The notes beneath the pieces were generated by a model. That model saw only the letters and a program-made list of their open reading frames with translations. It made no database searches and had not been told where the DNA came from. This document shows, one piece after another, positions 1-7,197 of a DNA stretch of 45,632 nt (position 1 is its first letter; each line of letters starts with the position of its first letter). The DNA comes from an uncultured Eubacteriales bacterium (GTDB lineage: Bacteria; Bacillota; Clostridia; Lachnospirales; Lachnospiraceae). A program made the translations under genes and the position numbers. The stretch spans positions 1-45,632 of the forward strand of contig UQYF01000022.1 in assembly GCA_900545175.1 (NCBI GenBank), read 5' to 3'.

Positions 1-1101
1 GGTCATATCAGCATCTGAGCCTACATGAAGGTTGAAGTTAAGCTTCTCTGCTACTGTTGTAGAACCCTTTGTGATAGTGAACTTGCCATCAGTACCTGTA
101 ACTGTTGCTGCTGTATCAGTTCCAATGTTGCTTGCCTTTTCAAGCTCTGCCTTCATCAAATTATAAATATCTGATGCAGCCTTTGCATCCTCATCTGCAG
201 TCCAGGTAGATGTCTGAGTTAAAGCAGTAGCTTTTGCGCCAGCTTTTGATGCCGTGAATGTAAGCTTACCAGCAGCTGCTGTAACTGTATAATTTCCACC
301 CAAGCCATCTGAAATTTTTCCATCTACTGCTGTCTTAAGCTTGTCAGCAATCTTTGTTGCATCGTCACCCTTAGCAAGAGTTATTTCATAATCTTTTCCA
401 GCAATATTGAAAGTAGTCTTTCCATCAAATTTCGCTGCCATTGCTGTTAAATCCAGCTCATATACACCTTCATCAGTATCTGAAGGTGCTGTCTTCTGTG
501 TAATTGCTGCTGATGTTGGTTTAGTAATACCTGTAGCCTTATACTCCTTACCACCTATTGTAACAGTTCCGCCTTCTGTAAGTGCATCTGCTGTAAAGGT
601 AGCTGTATCGCCATTGTCAACTAATGTTCCCTTAAGACCTGCATCATGTGCATTAATCTTGATTGTCTTGGTTGCTCCATTAGAGTCACCCTTTAAGAGG
701 TATGACTCGTTGAACTTAGTTGTCTCAGCAACACGGTCAATCTCAGTTGTGAGCTGGTCAATCTCGGACTGGATAGCGTCTCTATCTGTCTTGGAGTTAG
801 TTCCGTTGGAAGCCTGAACAGCAAGCTCGTTCATTCTCTGAAGCATTGAGTGAACCTCTGTGAGTGCACCTTCTGCTGTCTGTACTGCGGATACGCCGTC
901 CTCAGCGTTAGTTGAAGCCTGGTCAAGACCTCTGATCTGCTTTCTCATCTTCTCGGAAATTGAAAGACCTGCTGCGTCATCTGCTGCACGGTTGATTCTG
1001 TAGCCTGAGGATAACTTCTCTGCTGACTTAGACTGTGAGCCTGTTGTGATGTTTAACATTCTGTTGGCATTCATTGCCTGTAAATTGTGCTGTACTACCA
1101 T
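1..1101 (-). CDS. fliC: Flagellin, 3' end cut off by window edge
   Basis: Structural subunit of the flagellar filament. The reading frame runs from ATG at 1101 to the window edge with no stop, giving 367 residues. The N-terminus (MVVQHNLQAMNANRML, then KLSSGYRINRAADDAAGLSI) is the conserved D0/D1 helical region of flagellins. Conservation continues to about residue 140; the rest is Thr/Ala/Lys/Asp-rich and corresponds to the variable surface domains. The C-terminal D1/D0 helices lie outside the window. An AAGGAGG ribosome site sits 7 nt before the ATG. It follows csrA on the same strand with a 111-bp gap holding a predicted CsrA-binding hairpin. Identification as flagellin is certain; which paralogue is unknown. 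Confidence 0.96.
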   Translation of the reverse strand, partial: MVVQHNLQAMNANRMLNITTGSQSKSAEKLSSGYRINRAADDAAGLSISEKMRKQIRGLDQASTNAEDGVSAVQTAEGALTEVHSMLQRMNELAVQASNGTNSKTDRDAIQSEIDQLTTEIDRVAETTKFNESYLLKGDSNGATKTIKINAHDAGLKGTLVDNGDTATFTADALTEGGTVTIGGKEYKATGITKPTSAAITQKTAPSDTDEGVYELDLTAMAAKFDGKTTFNIAGKDYEITLAKGDDATKIADKLKTAVDGKISDGLGGNYTVTAAAGKLTFTASKAGAKATALTQTSTWTADEDAKAASDIYNLMKAELEKASNIGTDTAATVTGTDGKFTITKGSTTVAEKLNFNLHVGSDADMT

Positions 1102-1104
1102 AAT

Positions 1105-1164
1105 TTTTCCTCCTTGTCCCATTTATGTGTGGGATATTATTTTTTTCAGGGAAATCCGTTTCCC
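1105..1164 (-). promoter_or_regulatory. Predicted CsrA-binding leader of flagellin mRNA
   Basis: On the minus strand, 1164-1149 forms a perfect six-pair stem GGGAAA/TTTCCC closed by the tetraloop CGGA. This places GGA in a loop in the context ACGGAT. About 35 nt further on, the ribosome site reads ACAAGGAGG, which contains the ACARGGA core known for CsrA. A looped high-affinity site plus a second site over the Shine-Dalgarno is the arrangement known from Bacillus subtilis hag. Binding is inferred from motif and neighbourhood only. Confidence 0.6.
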
Positions 1165-1212
1165 CGATATTTATTTATAACAAACGAAGAATCCCGGGTG
1201 TCTCCTCGCTCA

Positions 1213-1497
1213 TTACCGTGATTGGTGAGCCTGTCTTGCAGGCTTCTCTGTCTTTAACTTCTCCTCACGGAGAATATGCCTTATCTTTTCCTGTGCCTCC
1301 CTAGAAATCGGCTTCTCAGGATAGTATGTGTCCTTGTTGCGCTCAGGGTTTTGCTCAATGTTGCTTCTTACAATATTGACATCCTTCGGAGCATCTATCA
1401 TGAAGCGTCCATGGCTTCCTGTTCCGCCAAGATATACCACTCTTATATTGTCTCCGATATTCAGATACTGTCCCTGTTTCAACGATAGTTTAAGCAT
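1213..1497 (-). CDS. csrA: CsrA-family translational regulator with long C-terminal tail
   Basis: RNA-binding global regulator that represses translation at GGA motifs and in Firmicutes controls flagellin. The first ~50 residues match the CsrA fold: MLKLSLKQGQ, IGDNIRVVYL, then APKDVNIVRS with the conserved basic residue of the last strand. ATG at 1497 was chosen because GGAGGT lies 4 nt upstream; a longer frame from 1509 would place that ribosome site inside the gene. Two oddities: the position of the usual Arg6 is Leu, and a charged tail makes the protein about 94 residues against the family's usual 60-75. It directly precedes flagellin. No fliW is adjacent in this window. Confidence 0.85.
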   Translation of the reverse strand: MLKLSLKQGQYLNIGDNIRVVYLGGTGSHGRFMIDAPKDVNIVRSNIEQNPERNKDTYYPEKPISREAQEKIRHILREEKLKTEKPARQAHQSR

Positions 1498-1582
1498 TGT
1501 TACCTCCATGTTGAATGTGTTGCATTTTTTACATGCTTTTACAAATCCATTCGTCTCTTCTTTTTTATCTCTTGCAACTTAT

Positions 1583-1610
1583 ATATCGTACTTATGCTAC
1601 ATAAACTTAA
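1583..1610 (-). promoter_or_regulatory. Possible sigma-28 (flagellar) promoter for csrA-flagellin
   Basis: Reading the minus strand, TTAAGTTT is followed after 12 nt by TACGATAT. This resembles the SigD/FliA pattern (TAAA, ~15 nt, CCGATAT), with the CGATAT core intact and one weak position in each box. It lies about 85 nt upstream of the csrA start, the expected place. Match quality is moderate. Confidence 0.4.
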
Positions 1611-1765
1611 CATTCTATTTTGTATTTTGCTACGATTTGTAGCATTTTACCAATTATCAGTTCCAAATGTTATCGTATATAATTACTTATTTTGTGCAAT
1701 ATTCCTTAATAAGAACTACTTTACGCAACAAACTGTTACCAAATTAAGCAAAAAAAAGTCTTGTA

Positions 1766-1786
1766 AATAACATATCTTATGTTATT
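1766..1786. promoter_or_regulatory. Operator-like palindrome in the csrA/XRE intergenic region
   Basis: AATAACATA, three bases, then TATGTTATT is a perfect 9-3-9 inverted repeat. It sits 33 bp upstream of a possible promoter of the XRE gene (TTGCAC at 1799-1804, 18 nt, TATACT at 1823-1828). A second, shorter inverted repeat TGCTAC-5-GTAGCA lies at 1628-1644. The XRE protein is the obvious candidate to bind one or both. The rest of the 354-bp divergent gap (1498-1851) is AT-rich with no gene seen. Confidence 0.45.
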
Positions 1787-1851
1787 CGCTACATATTGTT
1801 GCACACGATTGTGGAATAAAAATATACTTAATCTAAAGGTGGTAACTTATT

Positions 1852-2280
1852 ATGAGCAATGAAAAGCTGGCACAGAAGCTAAGAGAATTAAGAAAGGTCA
1901 ACAACTATACACAAGATTATGTCGCCGAAGTACTCGGTGTCGTCAGACAGACTTACAGCCATTACGAGACAGGAAAACGTACCCCCGATACAGAAGCATT
2001 ATATAAATTGGCAGGACTTTACAATATATCCATTGACGATTTAATGCACTTAACTATCGATATTGACAGGAATGTATCATATGATGCACCCACACCAACA
2101 CAGACGAGCAATGACCTTGCCGGATTTTTAGAATATTTCAATGACCCGGCGAACAAGAAAAAGTATATGTTCAACACCAACCTTGAACGTGAGCTGCTAT
2201 TTTACTTTGATAAGATTTCCGAACAGGATAAGAAAGAGATTATTGAGTTCACCAAGATTAAGGCACGAAAGCCTCTGTAA
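1852..2280 (+). CDS. XRE-family HTH transcriptional regulator
   Basis: Residues 5-62 form a helix-turn-helix of the Cro/CI (HTH_3) type: LAQKLRELRKVNNYTQDYVAEVLGV followed by RQTYSHYETGKRTPDTEALYKLAGLYNISIDDL, with the usual QDYVAEVLGV turn and YETGKRTP wing. The C-terminal ~70 residues are charged and unassigned, possibly a dimerisation or ligand domain. No peptidase or membrane domain is visible. AAGGTGG lies 10-11 nt before the ATG. It is divergent from csrA-flagellin and shares a 354-bp control region containing a perfect palindrome, so autoregulation and perhaps motility control are plausible but unproven. Confidence 0.88.
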   Translation: MSNEKLAQKLRELRKVNNYTQDYVAEVLGVVRQTYSHYETGKRTPDTEALYKLAGLYNISIDDLMHLTIDIDRNVSYDAPTPTQTSNDLAGFLEYFNDPANKKKYMFNTNLERELLFYFDKISEQDKKEIIEFTKIKARKPL

Positions 2281-2284
2281 AATA

Positions 2285-2320
2285 ATAAGCCCCGGAGCAG
2301 CATAATGCTCCGGGGCTTAT
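2285..2320. terminator. Bidirectional terminator between XRE gene and sipL-like gene
   Basis: A perfect 15-bp stem ATAAGCCCCGGAGCA/TGCTCCGGGGCTTAT has a 6-nt loop. On the minus strand it is followed by TTATTTTAC; the plus strand lacks a clear T run. The genes on both sides converge here. The remaining stretch 2321-2549 shows nothing recognisable. Confidence 0.8.
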
Positions 2321-2549
2321 CATTAATCACAAAACAATCCTTATTTCTTATCTTTATTAATCTGCTTTTACCTGCATTGCTCCACATAGCATGATATGTG
2401 AAAGCTCTCCTGCCAGCCCTGATTACAAACTGCCATTTGCTTTGCACTTATACAGACAGGCTTACACCAGCCGTCTGACGCTTTTATCATCACCGCTTAA
2501 CATAAATAATGTCAAAACGCTCTGCAATATTCACAATTACGTATCCGTT

Positions 2550-4106
2550 TTACATCACTGTTCTTGTTATCAGAAGCTTCATTCCCGGCTTGATATTCTC
2601 CGATGCAAGCTTATTCATATCCATAATTTTTTCAACTGTAGTATAATATTTCTTCGCTATATCCCACAGCGTATCCCCCGGCTTGGCAATGTATCCGCAT
2701 ATTCCAGGAAGTTTTTTTAACATATTATAGTCTAACTCCTCGCTCGTAATATCCGTTATGACCTGTGTACTGCCCGGACTCAGAATGAGTGCATCCATAC
2801 CTATATTGAGCTTTATCTCGAACTCATCGCCACCGGGCATTGTTGTAATCAACTGTTCCACACCTGTTCTCACTGTGTAAAAAGCATTGTCCTGAATGCC
2901 CGGAGCGTCTATCTTCTGTGAAAACGGAAGTTCCCTTGTGAAGCTTCCAAGCCTGTCATCATCATTGTCCGATATGTACAATATGTTCACTTTTACGGCA
3001 CCCTCGACCATAAGACCGTCTTCGACAATGCTTATATTGTCTGTATGGACTGCCGCCGAGCTGTCTATAATCTGTAGAATTTTTTCTCTTCCCATTCCTT
3101 GCTTAAACTTATCACCAATACGGCACCTTACATGATTCCTGATAAGAAGATTGTCATAGCTTGCAGTGTCGACAACAGGAACAAGCCTGTTCTTTAGCGA
3201 ATATACATCCGTTATCAATTCGATATTCTGTTCATCGTACAGCTTAATATCAAGGTCTAAAACCATCTCCACTTCAATTACACGCGGCTCTCCATCATAA
3301 TCCGGTTTTATGGACACTATCTTTTGTGATGGCACAATCGACACATTGGCAAGCATTCTCTCCTCCGCTCCCGGAAGCGGAAGCTTCCCGTTAAACGGCA
3401 GTGTCTCCTCCACATATTGCACGTTCTCGTCATCATCCTCAGGAAAATACATCGCAAAAATATGTATCTCACCTCTCACGGCAAGTTCATCTGCTGCCGC
3501 TCTCACATCAACATTTCTAAGTTCAGGCATTGACCACACAATGCTCCCTGCATTTGGTTTGTTGGCAGACAGCTCACATTGTTCACGGACTCTCAATATA
3601 TCTCTCTTATTTTCGACAAGCGATAACATACCTATGCTCTTTTTAAGGCAGCATACATCATCATTCTCGATTTCTGCCGCCGCCGATGACATATATGTAT
3701 TCTCTCCATACAGCTCAAGAAGCACTATCGCCGATACGCTTATCTTCCTGCCGTTTATAATGCTTATGCTGAGATCCTCAAGCGATGCAGTGCATTTGAG
3801 TGTATCCCCTGCGCTCAGTCCGTCAACAGCCACCGTCTCGCCAAAATCAATGCTCCCTTCCATGCTGTCCAACCCGGCTCCCTTTTTGTCTGTCCGGTAG
3901 AGCAGGACAAACTGCATCCTGCCATTCACTGACGCTTTTCCGTCGCCCGCCTTTAAGCCCTCAATAATCACCTCTCCACAGTCTGTTATTCTCTTTAATA
4001 TATCCGGCTTGCTGTCCGGCACTATAAAATCATCATCTAAGGTAATCTGTGCCTCTGCCCTTCCGCAGATATGGTTCATGCTTATATTTTTACGAACTAT
4101 CTCCAC
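2550..4106 (-). CDS. sipL: SipL-like DUF3794 (SPOCS) and LysM protein
   Basis: In Clostridium difficile SipL partners SpoIVA in spore coat assembly, and this protein has the same architecture. It has several DUF3794 units (N-terminal one containing DDDFIVPDSKPDILKRI, others near residues 180-260 and 310-410) and a C-terminal LysM (about 471-518, GYIAKPGDTLWDIAKKYYTT). Length 518 is normal. The start codon is GTG, supported by the usual family N-terminus. Its ribosome site GGGGG lies inside a 19-pair hairpin followed by six T, the same leader seen before the CotS-like gene at 14469. It lies 78 bp downstream of the PrcB-type lipoprotein gene. Whether the host sporulates cannot be told from this window. 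Confidence 0.82.
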   Translation of the reverse strand: MEIVRKNISMNHICGRAEAQITLDDDFIVPDSKPDILKRITDCGEVIIEGLKAGDGKASVNGRMQFVLLYRTDKKGAGLDSMEGSIDFGETVAVDGLSAGDTLKCTASLEDLSISIINGRKISVSAIVLLELYGENTYMSSAAAEIENDDVCCLKKSIGMLSLVENKRDILRVREQCELSANKPNAGSIVWSMPELRNVDVRAAADELAVRGEIHIFAMYFPEDDDENVQYVEETLPFNGKLPLPGAEERMLANVSIVPSQKIVSIKPDYDGEPRVIEVEMVLDLDIKLYDEQNIELITDVYSLKNRLVPVVDTASYDNLLIRNHVRCRIGDKFKQGMGREKILQIIDSSAAVHTDNISIVEDGLMVEGAVKVNILYISDNDDDRLGSFTRELPFSQKIDAPGIQDNAFYTVRTGVEQLITTMPGGDEFEIKLNIGMDALILSPGSTQVITDITSEELDYNMLKKLPGICGYIAKPGDTLWDIAKKYYTTVEKIMDMNKLASENIKPGMKLLITRTVM

Positions 4107-4154
4107 AAAAAATCCCCCATATCATATATTTCTTCTATATGATATGAAGGATTT
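4107..4154 (-). promoter_or_regulatory. Hairpin leader sequestering the sipL ribosome site
   Basis: On the minus strand 4154-4136 pairs with 4128-4110 over 19 bp (two G-T pairs), with a 7-nt loop. The 3' arm contains the GGGGG ribosome site, and six T separate it from the GTG start. It can act as a terminator of the upstream lipoprotein gene and as a translational lock on sipL. Any sipL message starting upstream must contain it. Confidence 0.7.
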
Positions 4155-4184
4155 AACTCAATTATTCCTGCCGCATGTCATTTG

Positions 4185-4616
4185 CTATCTGAACACTACA
4201 CTTCGCCCCGCATCCTCAAGCTTTATGACCACATATGGATATGTGGCGAGCTTGTTGACTGCCTCTCCCTGCCGTGGTCCTATAAGCTCCGAGTCAAAAT
4301 ATATAGCATTTTCCGACATAGCTACTTCCTTTACAGCTATCGAATAGCCTCCGCTGCTCTGCTCACCGTAGCCCCTTGCTATGTACAGCCACCCATCAGC
4401 CGCATAAGTAAGCCTGAAATCCATGCTCTTCTTCTCCTCTATCTGCGCCAGAAAATCCTTCGGAATATCGTCAAAGCTCACCACCGTAAAATCAACCGGC
4501 GTAAGCTCCTCCTCCGTCTTGCCATCACATCCTGACACACCAAGTACAAGCACCAGTATTCCGACAGCCGCCATCATAAACCGCAGTGCATAACATAACT
4601 TCTTTGTCATATTCAA
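4185..4616 (-). CDS. Lipoprotein with PrcB C-terminal domain
   Basis: Signal sequence with hydrophobic core (about residues 10-28) and lipobox ending SGC predict a lipid-anchored extracellular protein. The remainder of ~110 residues resembles the PrcB_C family (GGYSIAVKEVAMSENAIYF, then TYPYVVIKLE), named after a component of a Treponema protease complex. Its biochemical role here is unknown. TTG at 4616 has AGGG six nt upstream; the in-frame ATG at 4610 is the alternative. It precedes sipL on the same strand and is separated from it by a terminator-like hairpin. Confidence 0.7.
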   Translation of the reverse strand: MNMTKKLCYALRFMMAAVGILVLVLGVSGCDGKTEEELTPVDFTVVSFDDIPKDFLAQIEEKKSMDFRLTYAADGWLYIARGYGEQSSGGYSIAVKEVAMSENAIYFDSELIGPRQGEAVNKLATYPYVVIKLEDAGRSVVFR

Positions 4617-4687
4617 ATACTACCCTGCAATATCTGTTTATGTATCTTATGCACCCCATATGGCAAAATATTACATAATCATACCGG

Positions 4688-4981
4688 AGTGCCGGAATAT
4701 CTTCATTTAGTTTGTGAGTGTATAACGTGTTATGGTGATGCATTTCAGCTCCATTGTCCGAAGCAAGATGTTCTAAGAACTCTGACATATATCTTATATG
4801 CCGTCCGCCACCGAAGCCAGCATACATCCTTGTATGCAGGGCTTCTAAAGCAGCATCCATGCTGCTTTTGGCTAGGTAATTAACAGAGTCCTAAGAACAT
4901 CTAAGCTTCTCCCAAAAGTCGTGAAATACATGACCATAACACGTTATACACAATTAAGTTTGCAGAAGATATTCCGGCACT
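4688..4981 (-). repeat. Palindromic MITE-like element, copy A (full length)
   Basis: About 294 bp. The outer 17 bp (4688-4704 and 4965-4981) are perfect inverted repeats AGTGCCGGAATATCTTC. Imperfect inversion continues for ~110 bp per arm, sharing TGTATAACGTGTTATGG and GATGTTCT. The centre holds two smaller hairpins, GCATACA/TGTATGC and AAAGCAGCAT/ATGCTGCTTT. Copy B at 43980-44282 matches its reverse complement along the body but has different ends. No transposase is inside; short open frames here are by-products. It marks the left side of the AT-rich defence island. Confidence 0.85.
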
Positions 4982-5443
4982 GACAAATACTATGTTTTTA
5001 CTCTCTTCAGAAAAACTTATTATCTGTATGTGTGCTTAATGTTTAGCCCTTTAAATGGCGATTATTACACCTTTTACCACAATTATTTTATATTTTCAAA
5101 AACCCAGATATCATAATGGTATCACAATAAGTGTAATGTTGCTTAATTATTCCTTAACTGTTGTATCAAACTTTAATGAGATTTTCCATCCGTTTATCCG
5201 TTATCCATATAAGCCTCTGTCTCATCGTTATGATGATCCATAGCAACTGTTTTTGTTGGAAATTTTCCTTCAATGATAACAGAAACATTTTTACAATTTC
5301 TAATTTTTTCTGCTCTAATACCATCTCTTTTACGAATATCTCATAATTAATAACCATCGGAGGATAACGCTCTTTTCACAAGTTTCTACAAATGTTGTAT
5401 CCTTTCCATTTTCTGCATTTCACATTTATATACTATACCAATT
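4982..5443. other. AT-rich stretch without recognisable gene
   Basis: This 462-bp interval lies between the palindromic repeat and the end of the HEPN gene. It is very AT-rich like the island. Only short open frames occur; one of 63 codons (5166-5357, minus strand) shows no recognisable domain. It may be decayed coding DNA left by island rearrangement. I see no promoter or RNA structure worth naming. Confidence 0.5.
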
Positions 5444-6097
5444 TTAATCATTGTTTTTATATTCCTTTAAATAAACTGCATTAGTAATTTGTACAACAAA
5501 TTTCTTCATTAAATCTGTTACTACATCATATATTTCTTTAAAGCGTTTCTCATCTAGGTTTATACTTTCAATTCTCTCTCCGTGTGCAATTTCATTTCTC
5601 ATCTTTAATAAAACCTCATCTATCATAACAAAACTTGGCTCATATTCTGTATAATCCAAGCCAATGGTTTCCATTATTTCAATAAAAACCTCTGAATTTA
5701 AATTACTGCCTGTTTTGATAACATCTTCATAAGGAATTTTTGCTTTATTACTACCTTCTGTCCTTATTTTATTAACTACTTGATTATGTATAGAAGCCTT
5801 TTTACTTTCTTTAAACAACTTAATTTCCTTATTTATTGATAATGCCATAAAATTGCATTTTAATTCATCATATCTGCAATTCTGAAATGATACATAACAT
5901 AAATAATATGTGGCAAGATTCTTTATCAGTCCCTCCCAATGAGCATACAATAAGGCAATTCCGGCTCGTAAAGCTGTTATTTTGGCTGCTTTCTTTGAAG
6001 TAGCAATATTAGATGAAATTGATGAAAGCTCTTTCTTTCTCCATGCAGTTTCACTATCCACTGCATCTTGGAATTCATCCTCAGTTCTTATCTTCAT
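5444..6097 (-). CDS. HEPN RNase-like protein, MAE_28990 type
   Basis: Predicted all-alpha HEPN protein of 217 residues. The C-terminal third carries RNEIAHGE (R167, H172), the R-x4-6-H signature that forms the metal-independent RNase site of HEPN toxins. The N-terminal half includes RAGIALLYAHWEGLIKN, typical of the MAE_28990/MAE_18760-like group. It is the last gene of the four-gene operon; its ATG overlaps the stop of the DUF262 gene (ATGA), implying coupled synthesis. By analogy with HEPN effectors in defence loci it probably cleaves RNA when triggered; the trigger is unknown. Family placement is from motif and context. Confidence 0.75.
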   Translation of the reverse strand: MKIRTEDEFQDAVDSETAWRKKELSSISSNIATSKKAAKITALRAGIALLYAHWEGLIKNLATYYLCYVSFQNCRYDELKCNFMALSINKEIKLFKESKKASIHNQVVNKIRTEGSNKAKIPYEDVIKTGSNLNSEVFIEIMETIGLDYTEYEPSFVMIDEVLLKMRNEIAHGERIESINLDEKRFKEIYDVVTDLMKKFVVQITNAVYLKEYKNND

Positions 6098-7194
6098 TCT
6101 TTAAAATATTCTCTCCCCCAAATTGATAATTCCTTATATCTAGGTATAGCTCTAACTCCTGGTACAGTATTTCTTATATACGTTTCCTCTAAATAGATTG
6201 CTTTAACTTTTTCCTGCAGCCATTTATTTTTATCTTCTATTTTAAGAATTGCTTCAATATTAGCCATTACTCCAAATGCAATTGTCTGAAATGCAGACGC
6301 TAAAAATGGACCTGTGTATTTCCCATCCTCAAATTTTCTAAACACATCTTCTCCAAATAAACCAGATAACAAATCAAATGTCTTTTCAAACCTATCTGTT
6401 ACATCTTCTATATTATAGTTTGTATCATCACATATTTTTAGAACTTCTTTATCCAGTAACTCAGAAAAATCTTTATATTTAGATATGCAATTCCAATCAA
6501 TATGATCTGCTACCAACAACCTAACTATCATTTCTTGGTCATATTGTTCGCCTGATTTTCTCTCACTAATTTTTAAACATTTTTCATAAGATGTATTATT
6601 TGATAATTTTTCTATAAGATCATATATATCCCTATTACTCATAATCACCAAACAATTTCGCACTTCTTGATCACTTAACAATGAACCACCTGTATTCAAT
6701 CTTTGAAACAACTCGTATTTTGTATTTGAATCACTTTCCTTTTTTATAATAATAACATCTAATCTAGCTCTTTTAAGAGTCAGTTGTTGTTCTTTTGTAA
6801 AAGACAGCTCTCCTTTCCCCTGCCACTTCATCCCAGCAAAAGATGGTAAATCATCGGTAGCTTCCAAAACTAAAGGGGGAATATCTTTACCATCCTCATC
6901 TTTTAGAATACCTACAAATTGAAATATCGTTGACAGCCTCTGTACTCCATCAATTACATCCCATGTTCCATCTTCTCTTTGACTAACAAAAATTTGAGGT
7001 ATAGGTATATTTAACATAATCGACTCAATCAATTTAGTTTTTTGATAATCACTCCATCGAAATACTCTCTGAAACTCTGGATGAATATCTAATTCTTCAT
7101 CTCTATATAAATTTATTAGTTCTCCTATGGACATTTGATATGCCTCTCGATAAATCTCACTAGATTTCTTTGCAATTTCTTCTTGTAATGACAT
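6094..7194 (-). CDS. DUF262 (GmrS/ParB-like) family protein
   Basis: The N-terminal DUF262 domain spans about residues 15-200, with FQRVFRW at 41-47 and IDGVQRLSTI at 81-90. The usual motif is DGQQRL, so Gln is replaced by Val. DUF262 is related to ParB/Srx folds and in GmrSD and SspE contributes nucleotide-driven nuclease activity. The C-terminal half is helical and unassigned; no HNH (DUF1524) motif is evident, so this is not a full GmrSD fusion. It lies 3 bp after the methylase stop and overlaps the HEPN gene by 4 bp. Probably a sensor or effector working with HEPN; inference only. Confidence 0.8.
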   Translation of the reverse strand: MSLQEEIAKKSSEIYREAYQMSIGELINLYRDEELDIHPEFQRVFRWSDYQKTKLIESIMLNIPIPQIFVSQREDGTWDVIDGVQRLSTIFQFVGILKDEDGKDIPPLVLEATDDLPSFAGMKWQGKGELSFTKEQQLTLKRARLDVIIIKKESDSNTKYELFQRLNTGGSLLSDQEVRNCLVIMSNRDIYDLIEKLSNNTSYEKCLKISERKSGEQYDQEMIVRLLVADHIDWNCISKYKDFSELLDKEVLKICDDTNYNIEDVTDRFEKTFDLLSGLFGEDVFRKFEDGKYTGPFLASAFQTIAFGVMANIEAILKIEDKNKWLQEKVKAIYLEETYIRNTVPGVRAIPRYKELSIWGREYFKE

Positions 7195-7197
7195 AAT

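Noticed and set aside
2321..2549. Possible small RNA or gene between the XRE terminator and sipL
   Set aside because: Only weak, short inverted repeats and no promoter-terminator pair were found.
2391..2720. Plus-strand frame of 109 codons overlapping the sipL 3' end
   Set aside because: It lies mostly antisense to a clear conserved gene and has no homology-like features.
4525..4860. A 111-codon open frame on the minus strand
   Set aside because: It runs through repeat copy A and overlaps the start of the PrcB lipoprotein gene. The palindrome explains its openness, and no ribosome site or domain supports it.
5166..5357. A 63-codon open frame after the HEPN gene
   Set aside because: No recognisable domain and no ribosome site that decides a start; AT-rich DNA gives such frames by chance.
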